A stretch of 34,059 bases of DNA from Candidatus Woesearchaeota archaeon (GTDB lineage Archaea > Nanobdellota > Nanobdellia > Woesearchaeales > BM511): the NCBI GenBank assembly GCA_002867475.1, contig PKTL01000023.1:1-34059 (forward strand), in the 5' to 3' direction. Each line of letters starts with the position of its first letter. Position 1 is the stretch's first letter. Shown piece by piece: positions 15,451-24,397 of this stretch. A program made the position numbers and the translations under genes. A model generated the notes under the pieces. It was not told where the DNA came from. It ran no database searches and saw only the letters and a program-made list of their open reading frames with translations.

Positions 15451-16552
15451 AAAATTAGCTCTAATAATCTTATTATCTTTTATTTCACCGTCAGTATTAG
15501 GTGCATCCCTTCTTGATAGTCAATGCACTGGTGGAGGATCTCTTTATGGTCATGATTTAGGTATTCTTTCAGGCCCTATGGAACTATTTATGAAAATAAT
15601 CTCAAGTGAGATTTCAGTATTTTTCATGATGTTCATATTCTTTTTCATGCTAATATATGGTACATCTTATGCATCATTATCAAAAGCTAAAGTGTTCGAA
15701 GGACAAAAAAGATCACAAAAAGCAGTGTCTGTAGCGATAGCAGCAATAACAAACATAGCATTTTTTGGATTGACAACAAACCATGGAGGTCCAAAAGCAG
15801 CACTATTAAGAATCATAACATTTAGTGAATTACTATTTGGAATATTGATAGCAACAGTATTTTTCTTTGTAGTATATTATTCCTTCAAAAATGATGATTC
15901 AAAAGGAAACACTAATTGGGGACTCGCATTACTTGGAGCAGGAATTGGACTTTATCTTGTAGGAAGCCTTATTTGTCAACCAGAATGGTACGCATGGGGA
16001 TCGGTTCTTATACTATTTGGACTTATAGGATTATTATTTTCAAGCGTAGGAAAAGAAGGGGGAATATTATCAAAAATAGGAAAAGCAAAAACTAGTAATC
16101 CAAAAAGGCCACCTACTCCGCCAACTCCTCCAAGGCCGCCAGTACCACCAGTGCCTCCAACACCTCCTGATTTCACAAATGAATTAAATGAGATTGAGAG
16201 ATTATTAAATGAATATGAAACATTTTTATCCGATTTTAAAAATAAAGGAAATGAAATTTTGATTTTGCATAATCAATTTTTAAATTCATTATCAGGTTAT
16301 GGTCCTGTAGTTCCTCCTGTAAGTATTGAAAAACTAAATGCTTTTTTCGAAGTTTTGAGTAAATTGGATTTAAAAGGAATAGATATTAATCAAAAATTTA
16401 ATGATTTTTTAAACCTTCCAAATATATCTAAAATTAGTGAACAGCAGAATAATCAATTTGTAAATTTATCAGATCAATGGGTTAATCATTTGAATGAATT
16501 TGATAATTATAAAACTGAATTTAAAGAGAAGTATGATAGAGGGGATATTTAA
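15443..16552 (+). CDS. Multi-pass membrane protein with proline-rich linker and helical tail
   Basis: 369 residues, family not recognised. A cleavable-looking signal peptide (MNKKLALIILLSFISPSVLG) is followed by about five membrane segments near residues 52-75, 92-110, 124-147, 155-174 and 181-200. A proline tract, about residues 221-243, reads RPPTPPTPPRPPVPP. The C-terminal 120 residues are hydrophilic and helical (ELNEIERLLNEYETFLSDF). The layout suggests a membrane core carrying a stalk and a coiled domain. Codons in the proline tract are locally GC-rich only because of proline. It overlaps the ArsR gene and lies 1 nt before the glycosyltransferase gene, so it may belong to the same surface-glycan function. 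Confidence 0.75.
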   Translation: MNKKLALIILLSFISPSVLGASLLDSQCTGGGSLYGHDLGILSGPMELFMKIISSEISVFFMMFIFFFMLIYGTSYASLSKAKVFEGQKRSQKAVSVAIAAITNIAFFGLTTNHGGPKAALLRIITFSELLFGILIATVFFFVVYYSFKNDDSKGNTNWGLALLGAGIGLYLVGSLICQPEWYAWGSVLILFGLIGLLFSSVGKEGGILSKIGKAKTSNPKRPPTPPTPPRPPVPPVPPTPPDFTNELNEIERLLNEYETFLSDFKNKGNEILILHNQFLNSLSGYGPVVPPVSIEKLNAFFEVLSKLDLKGIDINQKFNDFLNLPNISKISEQQNNQFVNLSDQWVNHLNEFDNYKTEFKEKYDRGDI

Positions 16553-16553
16553 T

Positions 16554-19500
16554 ATGACAACTTATGATGCTTTAAAAGAAAGAGAAGGAAAAATTATTTC
16601 ATCTATTAAAACTATGGAAGATGTAAGTTCAAAAAAAGCTAATTTTTTGTCAATATTATTATCTGCAATTAAATTATTACCTTCATATAAATCTAGTTCT
16701 CAATTATATGGATGTATAGAAAAACTAGACAAATCTAAAATTTTAATAAGTAAAAAGGATAAAGAAGAGATGCAAATTCTTATAGATAATGAATTAATTA
16801 AAGTTAAGGAATCAATAAAAAAATTAAAGAAATTTAAAGTAAAGATTAATAATTTACATCAACAGTTTCTTGCATTTAAGAAAAGGTATGAATATGATTC
16901 TTTATTTGATAAAAATGAAGGGTTTTATTGGGATAATGTTGGAGGTAATTATTATAAGCTTAAAACTTTAAAAACTTATATCAAAAATTTTCAAGTAGCT
17001 GTTTTTATGGATGAATTTAAAAGTCTTTTAGACAATTATTCTTTCGATAAGGACATATTAATATATATTGAAAATTTATCTAGATTATGTTCTATAAGAT
17101 CTATTTTATTATTAGAATCCAATAATTTAAATAATCCTGAATCAATTGATTATGTTTTCAAATTAAAAAAAGAAAAAAAATCAGATGAAATTGTCAACAA
17201 ATTAAATTCAATAGAAATTTCCTCTAAGTTAAATTTAAAAGTTAAAATGATTCTTTATCTTATTAATAATTTATTGAATATGGAATATTATATTCCTAAA
17301 AAAATTTCTGATAATATTCACATTAAAGAAAAAGAAGTTCAAAGATTAAATCATGAAATTAAAAATATTCGAAAAAATTCTTATTTAGATTATCCTTCAA
17401 ATATTAAGAAAATAAAAATATTAATTTTGTCACATGAATTGAAAGAGGGAGGGGGAGTTGCAAAAGTTGTTGATAATTTAGTTTCTACTTTAAATAAAAG
17501 AGGTAAAGTTCATGTAGATGTTTTGGTACATAAGCCTATTAAAAATTTTAATAAGAGTGAACCTTATATTTTTTGTTTTAAAGGTGATTTAAACAATAAT
17601 TTAAAATTTAAAACTTTAAGTGAACTATTATATTTTCTTTCTTCTATAAATTATGATATAATCCATGTGCATAGTTTAAGTTATGCAAGTTTGTTCAAAG
17701 GAGGATTAAAACAAATAAAAAATATGAATAAAGATGCAAAAATTATTTATACCTGTCATTCTATTGTAAAATATGAAAGATTAGTTCAAGATAAAAATCG
17801 TCCTTGGGGTAGAGTTGATATTATTGCTCAAGAAGAATTAATGAATTTTGCTGATAAAATAATTCATTTAACTAATTTTGGTTCATTTATTGCACATGGA
17901 ACTGAAAAAGAATTATCTAATTTTTTAAATTATAGATTGCAAGGATTTTATCCAAATTTTAGAAGTAAATCTTGTGTAATTCCTAATGCAATAGATATTG
18001 ATTTTGATTTTTTTAATTTTAAAAAACGAAATTTACAAAAAAAAATAAATGAAAATGAGGAAATAATTTTAGGTTATGTTGGTAGGTTAGCAGAAGAAAA
18101 AGGTGTATTAAATTTAGCCAAAATTTTTCCAGAAATTATTAAAAAATATTCTAATTTAAAACTCAAAATTATAGGAGATGAATTTTCTGGTGCTGGTATA
18201 AAAAGGCAAATGGAACTTTATCTAAGCCAATCTAAAAACAATGTTGAATTTACAGGTTATTTAGAAAAAGATGATTTGAATAATGAACTAGATAAATTAG
18301 ATATATTAATTATTCCTAGTTTTAATGAAAGCTTTAGTTTAGCATCATTAGAAGCATTTGCTAAAAGAATTCCTGTAATTATTAGTGATGTTGATGGTCC
18401 TAAAGAAATTTTCATAAATACAAATTTTGCAGTGAAAATTGAAAATCCAAAAGATCCAAAGTCTATTTTTGATTCTATTAATTTTTGTTTTGAAAATCCT
18501 TCTAAATTATCTATAATGGTAAATAATGCAAGAAAAGAAATTAAAAAGAAATATAATTGGAATGAAGTTGCTATAGCACATGAAAAACTTTATTTTGGAA
18601 ATTATTCGTCCAATTTACAAGTTTTTAGTTCTTCCTCATTTAATAAACCTAAATTAGGAAAATCTATAGGTCTATATTATGGTCAAGAATTTTGGAATTC
18701 TTTTATACATTTATTAGAGAAAAATAAGTTTACTGTAAATCTTTATGGTGCTGAATTTGATGAAAAAATATTAAATAATAATCTAGAGGATTTTGTAAAA
18801 GGCAATGATATAATTATTACTTGTTCTGCATCTGCAGATAGATGGGTAATAATATCAAATCTTTGTAAAAAGTATAGTAAAAAACATATTATACGATATG
18901 GAGGTGGAATGGGTTTAAGACAGGATAATATCCAAAAAGAGGCATATCGTAATGCATTACAAAATGCTGATTTAATATGTCCTACAGATTTATTAAGTTC
19001 TAAAGTATTAGAAAAGATTGGAGTTCCTATATCTAAACAACTTATAGTTCCAAATCCTGTTGATTTAAAAGTAATGTCTAAATATAATAAAGAATCTATA
19101 TCCTACCTAAGAAGATTATATGAATATCCTGAAGATAAAATAATAATTACTTTTATTGGAAGGCTAGATCCTATGAGGAATGTGTTAAATTTAGTTAAAG
19201 CATATAAAATTTATTGCAATCAAATAAAGAAGTTAGGAATTAAAAATAAGATTTCCTTGATTATTGAAGGAAAATTAATGACTAATTATGATTCTGATGA
19301 AAGTCATTTAAAATTCCATGAATTTTTATATTTACAAATTAAAGATGTGGTAAATTCTTTTGGAGGGAAAATATATAAAAAAGATTTAAACGAAATTGAA
19401 ATTATAAATAATAGTGATTTTGGTAGTGATAATATAATTTACAAACCCCTAAATAATAATATAAATCAAGATAATTATTTTAAAAAAATAAAAGCCTCAA

Positions 19501-19937
19501 CATATGTATGTATATTGCCTGGTTTTAGTGTTGGATCAAATAGGGCGTTAGCTGAAGCATTAGCTCTAAAAAGAAGAATCATAACTCTTAATGCTGTTAC
19601 AAATGCATATGTATATGGTTCTGTTGGAATATTTTCTAAATCAGAAGATAAACCCTCAAAAGTAAACAATTTTGTTTTCTTTAAGCCTGAAATATCGGAT
19701 TTAGTTAAAATATTATTAAATATTAATAATAATCCATTAGATAAATTAGATTATTCTAAAGGATATGATTATATAAGAGAAGTTATAGATAGTGACACTC
19801 TTGTTAATTTTTATTTAGCTCCTAGTATTAATTTGTTATTAGAAGATAATAAAGAAGAAATAATTAAATTATTTAATAATTTATATTCTAAAATGAAATC
19901 AAACTTTAATCCTGATGATTTATTATATCCTTATTAA
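16554..19937 (+). CDS. Double GT4-type glycosyltransferase with N-terminal helical domain
   Basis: The ORF track starts at 16494 inside the previous gene; the ATG at 16554, one base after that gene's stop and behind GAGGGG, is better, giving 1127 residues. Residues 1-280 are charged and helical without a known motif. The first GT-B unit starts near 284 (KILILSHELKEGGGVAKVV), with GYVGRLAEEKG near 508 and the donor-site E-x7-E as E592/E600 in NESFSLASLEAFA. The second unit starts near 700 (SIGLYYGQEFW), with FIGRLDPMRN near 868; its E-x7-E is degenerate, Val993 replacing the first Glu while E1001 is kept. Sugar and acceptor unknown. The gene is markedly richer in A+T than housekeeping neighbours, suggesting transfer or fast exchange. 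Confidence 0.87.
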   Translation: MTTYDALKEREGKIISSIKTMEDVSSKKANFLSILLSAIKLLPSYKSSSQLYGCIEKLDKSKILISKKDKEEMQILIDNELIKVKESIKKLKKFKVKINNLHQQFLAFKKRYEYDSLFDKNEGFYWDNVGGNYYKLKTLKTYIKNFQVAVFMDEFKSLLDNYSFDKDILIYIENLSRLCSIRSILLLESNNLNNPESIDYVFKLKKEKKSDEIVNKLNSIEISSKLNLKVKMILYLINNLLNMEYYIPKKISDNIHIKEKEVQRLNHEIKNIRKNSYLDYPSNIKKIKILILSHELKEGGGVAKVVDNLVSTLNKRGKVHVDVLVHKPIKNFNKSEPYIFCFKGDLNNNLKFKTLSELLYFLSSINYDIIHVHSLSYASLFKGGLKQIKNMNKDAKIIYTCHSIVKYERLVQDKNRPWGRVDIIAQEELMNFADKIIHLTNFGSFIAHGTEKELSNFLNYRLQGFYPNFRSKSCVIPNAIDIDFDFFNFKKRNLQKKINENEEIILGYVGRLAEEKGVLNLAKIFPEIIKKYSNLKLKIIGDEFSGAGIKRQMELYLSQSKNNVEFTGYLEKDDLNNELDKLDILIIPSFNESFSLASLEAFAKRIPVIISDVDGPKEIFINTNFAVKIENPKDPKSIFDSINFCFENPSKLSIMVNNARKEIKKKYNWNEVAIAHEKLYFGNYSSNLQVFSSSSFNKPKLGKSIGLYYGQEFWNSFIHLLEKNKFTVNLYGAEFDEKILNNNLEDFVKGNDIIITCSASADRWVIISNLCKKYSKKHIIRYGGGMGLRQDNIQKEAYRNALQNADLICPTDLLSSKVLEKIGVPISKQLIVPNPVDLKVMSKYNKESISYLRRLYEYPEDKIIITFIGRLDPMRNVLNLVKAYKIYCNQIKKLGIKNKISLIIEGKLMTNYDSDESHLKFHEFLYLQIKDVVNSFGGKIYKKDLNEIEIINNSDFGSDNIIYKPLNNNINQDNYFKKIKASTYVCILPGFSVGSNRALAEALALKRRIITLNAVTNAYVYGSVGIFSKSEDKPSKVNNFVFFKPEISDLVKILLNINNNPLDKLDYSKGYDYIREVIDSDTLVNFYLAPSINLLLEDNKEEIIKLFNNLYSKMKSNFNPDDLLYPY

Positions 19938-20879
19938 TTGGTTAATAAAAAAATCAAAAGAATATTCTTTAGGAAGAAAAGTTTTATCTTTTGGGAAATA
20001 AATTTTATCTTCAAATTTCTGTGCTATTTTTTTTGATAAGTATATTTCATTAAAGGATTCTATTTTTCTTACAAGAATAGGAGTTCCATTTGCAATTGAT
20101 TCTATTCCAACCATATTAAAACTATCATAATAACTAGGTAATATAACTAGCTCTGCTTTTTGATATTCTAAATCTAATTTATTTGTTTCATAAATCCAAT
20201 CAAGCAATTCATAATTTGTGCCATTCAAAATATTAATTATTTGTGTAATGATTGGTGAATTCATGTCGCCAATAATTTTCAGTTTATATGAGGGTTGAAT
20301 TTCATAAAATTTTTTAAATTTTTGACATAAATCAAGTATGCCTTTTTCTTTTGTTAATCGACCAACATATAGAATCACTTTTTCTTTCTTTTCAGTAATT
20401 TTTCTGTGTATAGTTCCAGGATAAATAACTTCAGATTTATATTTTAGAAAGGGATATTTATTTATCGCTTTGTTTTTTTGTGAATTGTTTAAAAAAATAA
20501 TTTTTTTACTTTTTGTAAATAATTCTTCTTGTGCTATCAATTTTTGTTCAAATTTTTTTTTATTTTTATAATATTCTATTTCTTCTAATATTAAACTATG
20601 ACAAAAATATGTTACATGTATATTATTTCTTATTAGCTTATCAATTATTCCTTTAAATACAGATGAATCTAAAATGGAATGTAAATGTGCTTTTTTAATT
20701 TTTTTTTGCATAAAAAATTGAGTTAAATTTTCAATTTTTTTTTTATTAAATTCATATTCTGAAAGAATTGTTTTACGTTCTAAATTAATTGATTTAATTT
20801 TATCATTGTAAAGTCTTATAAATTTATTAATACCTATTTTTTGATTTAGATAATTTTGAGTTGAGATTAGAATAGTCAT
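19923..20879 (-). CDS. GT4-family glycosyltransferase
   Basis: 318 residues from the ATG at 20879, which overlaps the EamA stop as ATGA; the ORF track start at 20936 reaches into that transporter. The C-terminal half has the GT4 donor-binding fold: VILYVGRLTKEKGILDL, LKIIGDMNSP and VILPSYYDSFNMVGIESIANG, where the donor motif is D-x7-E. The N-terminal acceptor half is weakly conserved. It is very AT-rich, like the double glycosyltransferase it converges with (15-nt overlap). Likely role: adding a sugar to a lipid-linked or cell-surface glycan on the cytoplasmic side. Confidence 0.85.
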   Translation of the reverse strand: MTILISTQNYLNQKIGINKFIRLYNDKIKSINLERKTILSEYEFNKKKIENLTQFFMQKKIKKAHLHSILDSSVFKGIIDKLIRNNIHVTYFCHSLILEEIEYYKNKKKFEQKLIAQEELFTKSKKIIFLNNSQKNKAINKYPFLKYKSEVIYPGTIHRKITEKKEKVILYVGRLTKEKGILDLCQKFKKFYEIQPSYKLKIIGDMNSPIITQIINILNGTNYELLDWIYETNKLDLEYQKAELVILPSYYDSFNMVGIESIANGTPILVRKIESFNEIYLSKKIAQKFEDKIYFPKDKTFLPKEYSFDFFINQLIRI

Positions 20880-21721
20880 ATTACAAGACCTACTAATCCA
20901 ATTAGTGTAACTATTATTCCAATTAGTTGGTTCCATTCAATCTTTTCTTTCAAAAAAGCAAAAGCTAAAATTAACACTACTAATGGATTTGCAGCACCAA
21001 TAATGCTTGCAATACTAACATTTGCATATTTTATGCCTAAAAAAAAGAATAGTCCTCCTATTGCTTGAAAAATACCTGTAAGGACAGGGTACTTCCATTT
21101 TTTTGGTTTTTGAAGATTAACCTTTCCAATGAAGAAATATATCCCTAAAAATATCAGTATGAAAAATTCTGTGTAGAACATTCCTAGATATGGTCCGACT
21201 CCTGCTTCAATTGGTCTAAGAAGAACGCTATAAAGACCAAGACCTATGCTAAATATGATCGCGTAAAGAACTCCTTTAGTATCCTCTTTTTCTATCTTGA
21301 AATTCTTTATCTCTTCACGTTTTAAAACTATTAATGTGATTCCAAATATGATCAATATTCCAGCAAGATATTTACTAAAAGTTAACACTTCACCAAAAAA
21401 TAAGTATGCAAAGATTACAGCCGGAAGACTGTAAGTGTTAGCGATAGGAATAACTATGCTAAGTTTTCCAGATGAGATAGCTTTGTAGAGAAAAGGAATA
21501 TTGATTGCACCAATAATAGAAGCTAATAGTATCAACATGGAAGTTTTATGGTCTGGCAATATGAAACCTGTAAAAATTAATGGAATAAGGCTACCAACAA
21601 GAAATATGTGCACATATATCAAGCTTGAATAGATATTTATGTCTTTAATATTTTTCAAGAAAAACTGGTAGAAGCCAAAACCAACCATACTAATAATTGC
21701 AAATATTATTCCTTCAATCAT
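20876..21721 (-). CDS. EamA/DMT-family transporter
   Basis: 281 residues from the ATG at 21721; the ORF track uses a TTG at 21730. About ten membrane helices fall in two homologous halves (for example PAVIFAYLFFGEVLTFSKYLAGILIIFG and PLVVLILAFAFLKEKIEWNQLIGIIVTLIG), the EamA hallmark. Members move metabolites, and some flip sugar-lipid carriers. Since it is translationally coupled to a glycosyltransferase, a lipid-linked sugar carrier is a reasonable but unproven substrate. The start overlaps the HAD phosphatase stop by 8 nt. Confidence 0.85.
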   Translation of the reverse strand: MIEGIIFAIISMVGFGFYQFFLKNIKDINIYSSLIYVHIFLVGSLIPLIFTGFILPDHKTSMLILLASIIGAINIPFLYKAISSGKLSIVIPIANTYSLPAVIFAYLFFGEVLTFSKYLAGILIIFGITLIVLKREEIKNFKIEKEDTKGVLYAIIFSIGLGLYSVLLRPIEAGVGPYLGMFYTEFFILIFLGIYFFIGKVNLQKPKKWKYPVLTGIFQAIGGLFFFLGIKYANVSIASIIGAANPLVVLILAFAFLKEKIEWNQLIGIIVTLIGLVGLVI

Positions 21722-22385
21722 CTTTTTCAACCAAATAACTATATATCTCTCTCATATCAACATCTTTTATATTTACATCAACAATTGAATCAAGTTCAGC
21801 ACTTTTACTATTATAGCCAAAACTAAAACCTGCAATTTTTGCAGCACTCACATCATTTGCATGATCTCCAACATATGCAACTTTTTCTAACGGGATATTT
21901 TCTCTTTTAGCAATCAGCATCAATGCATCTGCTTTGCCTTTATCACCATATTCACTAGCATGCCAATGACTAATGTTTCCTTTATCATCAAAATAGATTT
22001 TATTTATGAAAACATCTTCAAATGGATGATCTGGAAAAATAATTTCAAGTACAAAATCAATACTACCACTGATTACAGCAAGCTTAAAACCTTCATTTTT
22101 CAGATCAAAAACCAATTCTTTAGCGCCAGGATTCAATTTTAAAGTCTTTATCTCTTCAATCAAGACCTCTTTTGTTATAGCATTATTTTTCCAGTCACTT
22201 AGATCAATATTAACCCATTCTTCAAAACTAAACTTTCCAGATTTATAATCCTTATACCTTTGATTACTGACATCAAGATTTCCATATATTCTCATTAGGA
22301 TCCTTTCCCATATAACAAGTCCATTATCATCAGCGATCAAAGTGCCATCAAGATCAAAACAAACAAGATCAAACTTTCTTCTCAT
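21714..22385 (-). CDS. HAD-superfamily phosphatase (SerB-like)
   Basis: 223 residues. HAD motif I is CFDLDGTLIAD (Asp11, Asp13), motif II VISGSIDFV, the Lys motif GDKGKADAL and motif III YVGDHANDVSAAKIAG. A helical cap lies between motif I and II, as in phosphoserine phosphatase-like subfamily IB proteins. Substrate is uncertain. It leads a three-gene minus-strand operon with the EamA transporter and the glycosyltransferase, so it could act on a sugar phosphate. TATA-like box 25 nt upstream of the ATG. Confidence 0.85.
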   Translation of the reverse strand: MRRKFDLVCFDLDGTLIADDNGLVIWERILMRIYGNLDVSNQRYKDYKSGKFSFEEWVNIDLSDWKNNAITKEVLIEEIKTLKLNPGAKELVFDLKNEGFKLAVISGSIDFVLEIIFPDHPFEDVFINKIYFDDKGNISHWHASEYGDKGKADALMLIAKRENIPLEKVAYVGDHANDVSAAKIAGFSFGYNSKSAELDSIVDVNIKDVDMREIYSYLVEKDD

Positions 22386-22404
22386 ATAATCATTTTTTCT
22401 TTTC

Positions 22405-22415
22405 TAATTTATATG
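22405..22415 (-). promoter_or_regulatory. TATA box of the HAD-EamA-GT operon
   Basis: The minus strand reads CATATAAATTA, centred 25 nt before the ATG at 22385. Confidence 0.55.
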
Positions 22416-22431
22416 TTTTATTAGAATAAAC

Positions 22432-22443
22432 TTTATATTTAAG
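22432..22443 (+). promoter_or_regulatory. TATA box of the 177-aa gene
   Basis: TTTATATTTAAG is centred about 25 nt before the ATG at 22462. It is distinct from the divergent HAD promoter about 27 nt away. Confidence 0.55.
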
Positions 22444-22461
22444 CTAATAATATGTTATTTA

Positions 22462-22995
22462 ATGCAGGGATTAGAAGATGAAGTCATATCTTTCTTATTA
22501 GAAGAAGGAGAAAGAGTTTTAGGAAACACAGAAATAATGATATCATTAACTCCTCACGACTTTTTTTCAAAACTTGTGCCTTATTCATTTATAAAAAATA
22601 AGTTAGATTCAAGTGAACACTATCTTGGGGCAATGACTGTTTCAAACATGCTTACTTCACAAGTAAAATCTCAATCAGACCTTAACAATCCTGCATATTT
22701 TGTTCATATGATAGAACTAATATTAAATGAAGATCGAGATCCTAATAATATTCCTTTAATAAAAGATTATGCTGAAAAAACAATGCTGCTTAAAGGATTT
22801 TATCCAGAAAGTTTTAAAGTGAAACCTGTGGCGCAAACTCATTTTGCAAGAAAAGCACTTTGTCATATAGGATCTACAAATAATGAACCTGCATATTTTA
22901 TAGTTGCAGAGAATTTTGAACCCTATATATATTCTTTAAATTATATGAGAAATCTGTTAGGTCCTAAATCAAGTAATATATTTTTATTGAATTAA
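22462..22995 (+). CDS. Hypothetical protein, 177 aa
   Basis: I do not recognise the family. The protein is soluble and mostly helical, with segments such as EDEVISFLLEEGERVLG and NPAYFVHMIELILNEDRDP and a conserved-looking C-terminal part (THFARKALCHIGS). No catalytic motif stands out. Promoter position and codon use support it. It converges with the second EamA transporter, 2 nt apart. Confidence 0.65.
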   Translation: MQGLEDEVISFLLEEGERVLGNTEIMISLTPHDFFSKLVPYSFIKNKLDSSEHYLGAMTVSNMLTSQVKSQSDLNNPAYFVHMIELILNEDRDPNNIPLIKDYAEKTMLLKGFYPESFKVKPVAQTHFARKALCHIGSTNNEPAYFIVAENFEPYIYSLNYMRNLLGPKSSNIFLLN

Positions 22996-22997
22996 TT

Positions 22998-23825
22998 CTA
23001 TAATTTTAGTAATATATACCCTATTATCAATAAAATTATAGCAATAAGTCTTTGCTTGAAAAACTTTTTTTCATCAAGGAACTTATGGCCAAGGATAAGA
23101 ACCAACAAAGGTTGCACTGCAAGGATTGGAACTGTTAAGTAAACATCTTGATTTGAAAGTACATAAAGAAAAGTTAAAAGACCTATCGTTGAAAGTACTC
23201 TACTAGTAAGAAAAAGAGGCCAATTTTTTATCTGTGGTTTCTCTACTTTATAGAAAGCCCAAACACTAGCAAACATACGCCTAAAGAACAAAAGACTAAA
23301 AGCACTGATGCTAAAGAGTATAGTTTTATTTATTGTCGTTGTTATAGCTGAAATAAATGCGCCAGCAAGAACGATAAGCAATGCCTTATTATGCTTTATA
23401 AAATACTTTAATGATTCTGGCTTTTTCTCTGCAGTTATCAAGTATCCACCGAAAACCATGATGAGAACTCCAATAAAATTAATAGAATTTATATTTTCAC
23501 CAAGAAAAATTATAGCAAGTATAACTGCAAACAAAGCACTGAATTGGTTGAAGGGTGTTACTCTTGAAGCTTCATCATTTTTGATTCCTATATTAAAGAA
23601 TTTTGCAGAGAAAAAAGATAATATGGAAAGGAAAAAAAGGATTAGAACAATTTTAATAGGTGGTATTTCAAGTAAAAAAAAGAATGGTAAAAGCATAAGA
23701 AACTGACTTATCAAGACCCAATCATTAAAATTAGCAGCACTCACTTTTTTGATCAGTTTCTTATCCAATATTTTTTGTATACTCCAAGCAATTATTACAA
23801 GAAAAAGAAGGATATCATAGATCAT
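22998..23825 (-). CDS. EamA/DMT-family transporter, second copy
   Basis: 275 residues, about ten hydrophobic helices in two halves (FAVILAIIFLGENINSINFIGVLI; VQPLLVLILGHKFLDEKKFFKQ), again an EamA protein. It is not a close copy of the one at 20.9-21.7 kb; similarity is at family level only. ATGA overlap with the upstream SLOG-like gene makes a two-gene unit. Substrate unknown. Confidence 0.83.
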   Translation of the reverse strand: MIYDILLFLVIIAWSIQKILDKKLIKKVSAANFNDWVLISQFLMLLPFFFLLEIPPIKIVLILFFLSILSFFSAKFFNIGIKNDEASRVTPFNQFSALFAVILAIIFLGENINSINFIGVLIMVFGGYLITAEKKPESLKYFIKHNKALLIVLAGAFISAITTTINKTILFSISAFSLLFFRRMFASVWAFYKVEKPQIKNWPLFLTSRVLSTIGLLTFLYVLSNQDVYLTVPILAVQPLLVLILGHKFLDEKKFFKQRLIAIILLIIGYILLKL

Positions 23826-24334
23826 TCTTTTCTCTCCAATATGTGGTGGTCTAATTCATCATAAGAGATATATTTGATATTAATGTTCATTGTAGATTCG
23901 CTTGGTAGCTTTTGACTGATGAAATCCTCAACAACTAACACTTTAGGTTTATTGAACCATTTAGAATTACCTATCTCAGCTAAGACTCCTTCACTAAGAC
24001 CAAGTACTAGAAGAACATCGCAAACCTCATTGAATTTGCATGAATTGTTTCGCCAAGTGACACTATTGATTATCTCATCACAAAAAAATTCATCAATATT
24101 ATCAATGCCATATTCATTATCATCCATAGGTATCAAACCAAAAAGCTTCACACCACCGATACTCTTATACATTGAACCTATAAGAATAGGTAATGAATCA
24201 TTTGTAGGAGTGATTACTATCTCTTTATCTTTCAATGACTCAACAATCTCTTTTAGTTTAAACTCAAAACTTTCATCAAGCATTTCCTTCCATGATTTCA
24301 GATCGCTTGGTCCAAGAACTCCTATATTTAACAT
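23822..24334 (-). CDS. SLOG/LOG-like Rossmann-fold protein
   Basis: 170 residues. The start NIGVLGPSDL, the middle PILIGSMYKSIGGVKLFGLIP and the segment CDVLLVLGLSEGVLAEIGNSKW, followed by KPKVLVVEDF, resemble the SLOG superfamily, in which a strand is followed by a Gly-rich loop and an acidic helix that bind a nucleotide. The family's classic GGxGT motif is replaced by GLSEGVLAE. The assignment is therefore by overall pattern. It is coupled to an EamA transporter. Confidence 0.55.
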   Translation of the reverse strand: MLNIGVLGPSDLKSWKEMLDESFEFKLKEIVESLKDKEIVITPTNDSLPILIGSMYKSIGGVKLFGLIPMDDNEYGIDNIDEFFCDEIINSVTWRNNSCKFNEVCDVLLVLGLSEGVLAEIGNSKWFNKPKVLVVEDFISQKLPSESTMNINIKYISYDELDHHILERKE

Positions 24335-24397
24335 AAATTTATTACCTCATAAATTTTGGTAAGCTTGAATTTGTTTTCAAATTCATTGTTAATTTTT

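Noticed and set aside
15976-16176. Gly-rich minus-strand ORF
   Set aside because: Antisense of the proline tract (CCN codons give GGN), not a gene.
16494-16553. Upstream start of the double glycosyltransferase given by the ORF track
   Set aside because: It lies inside the previous gene; the ATG at 16554 follows that gene's stop by one base and has GAGGGG before it.
20880-20936. N-terminal extension of the minus-strand glycosyltransferase
   Set aside because: It runs inside the EamA transporter gene; the ATGA overlap at 20876-20879 gives a natural start.
23308-24362. Two plus-strand ORFs opposite the EamA and SLOG-like genes
   Set aside because: Both are antisense shadows without start signals; the minus-strand genes are coupled by ATGA and have family features.
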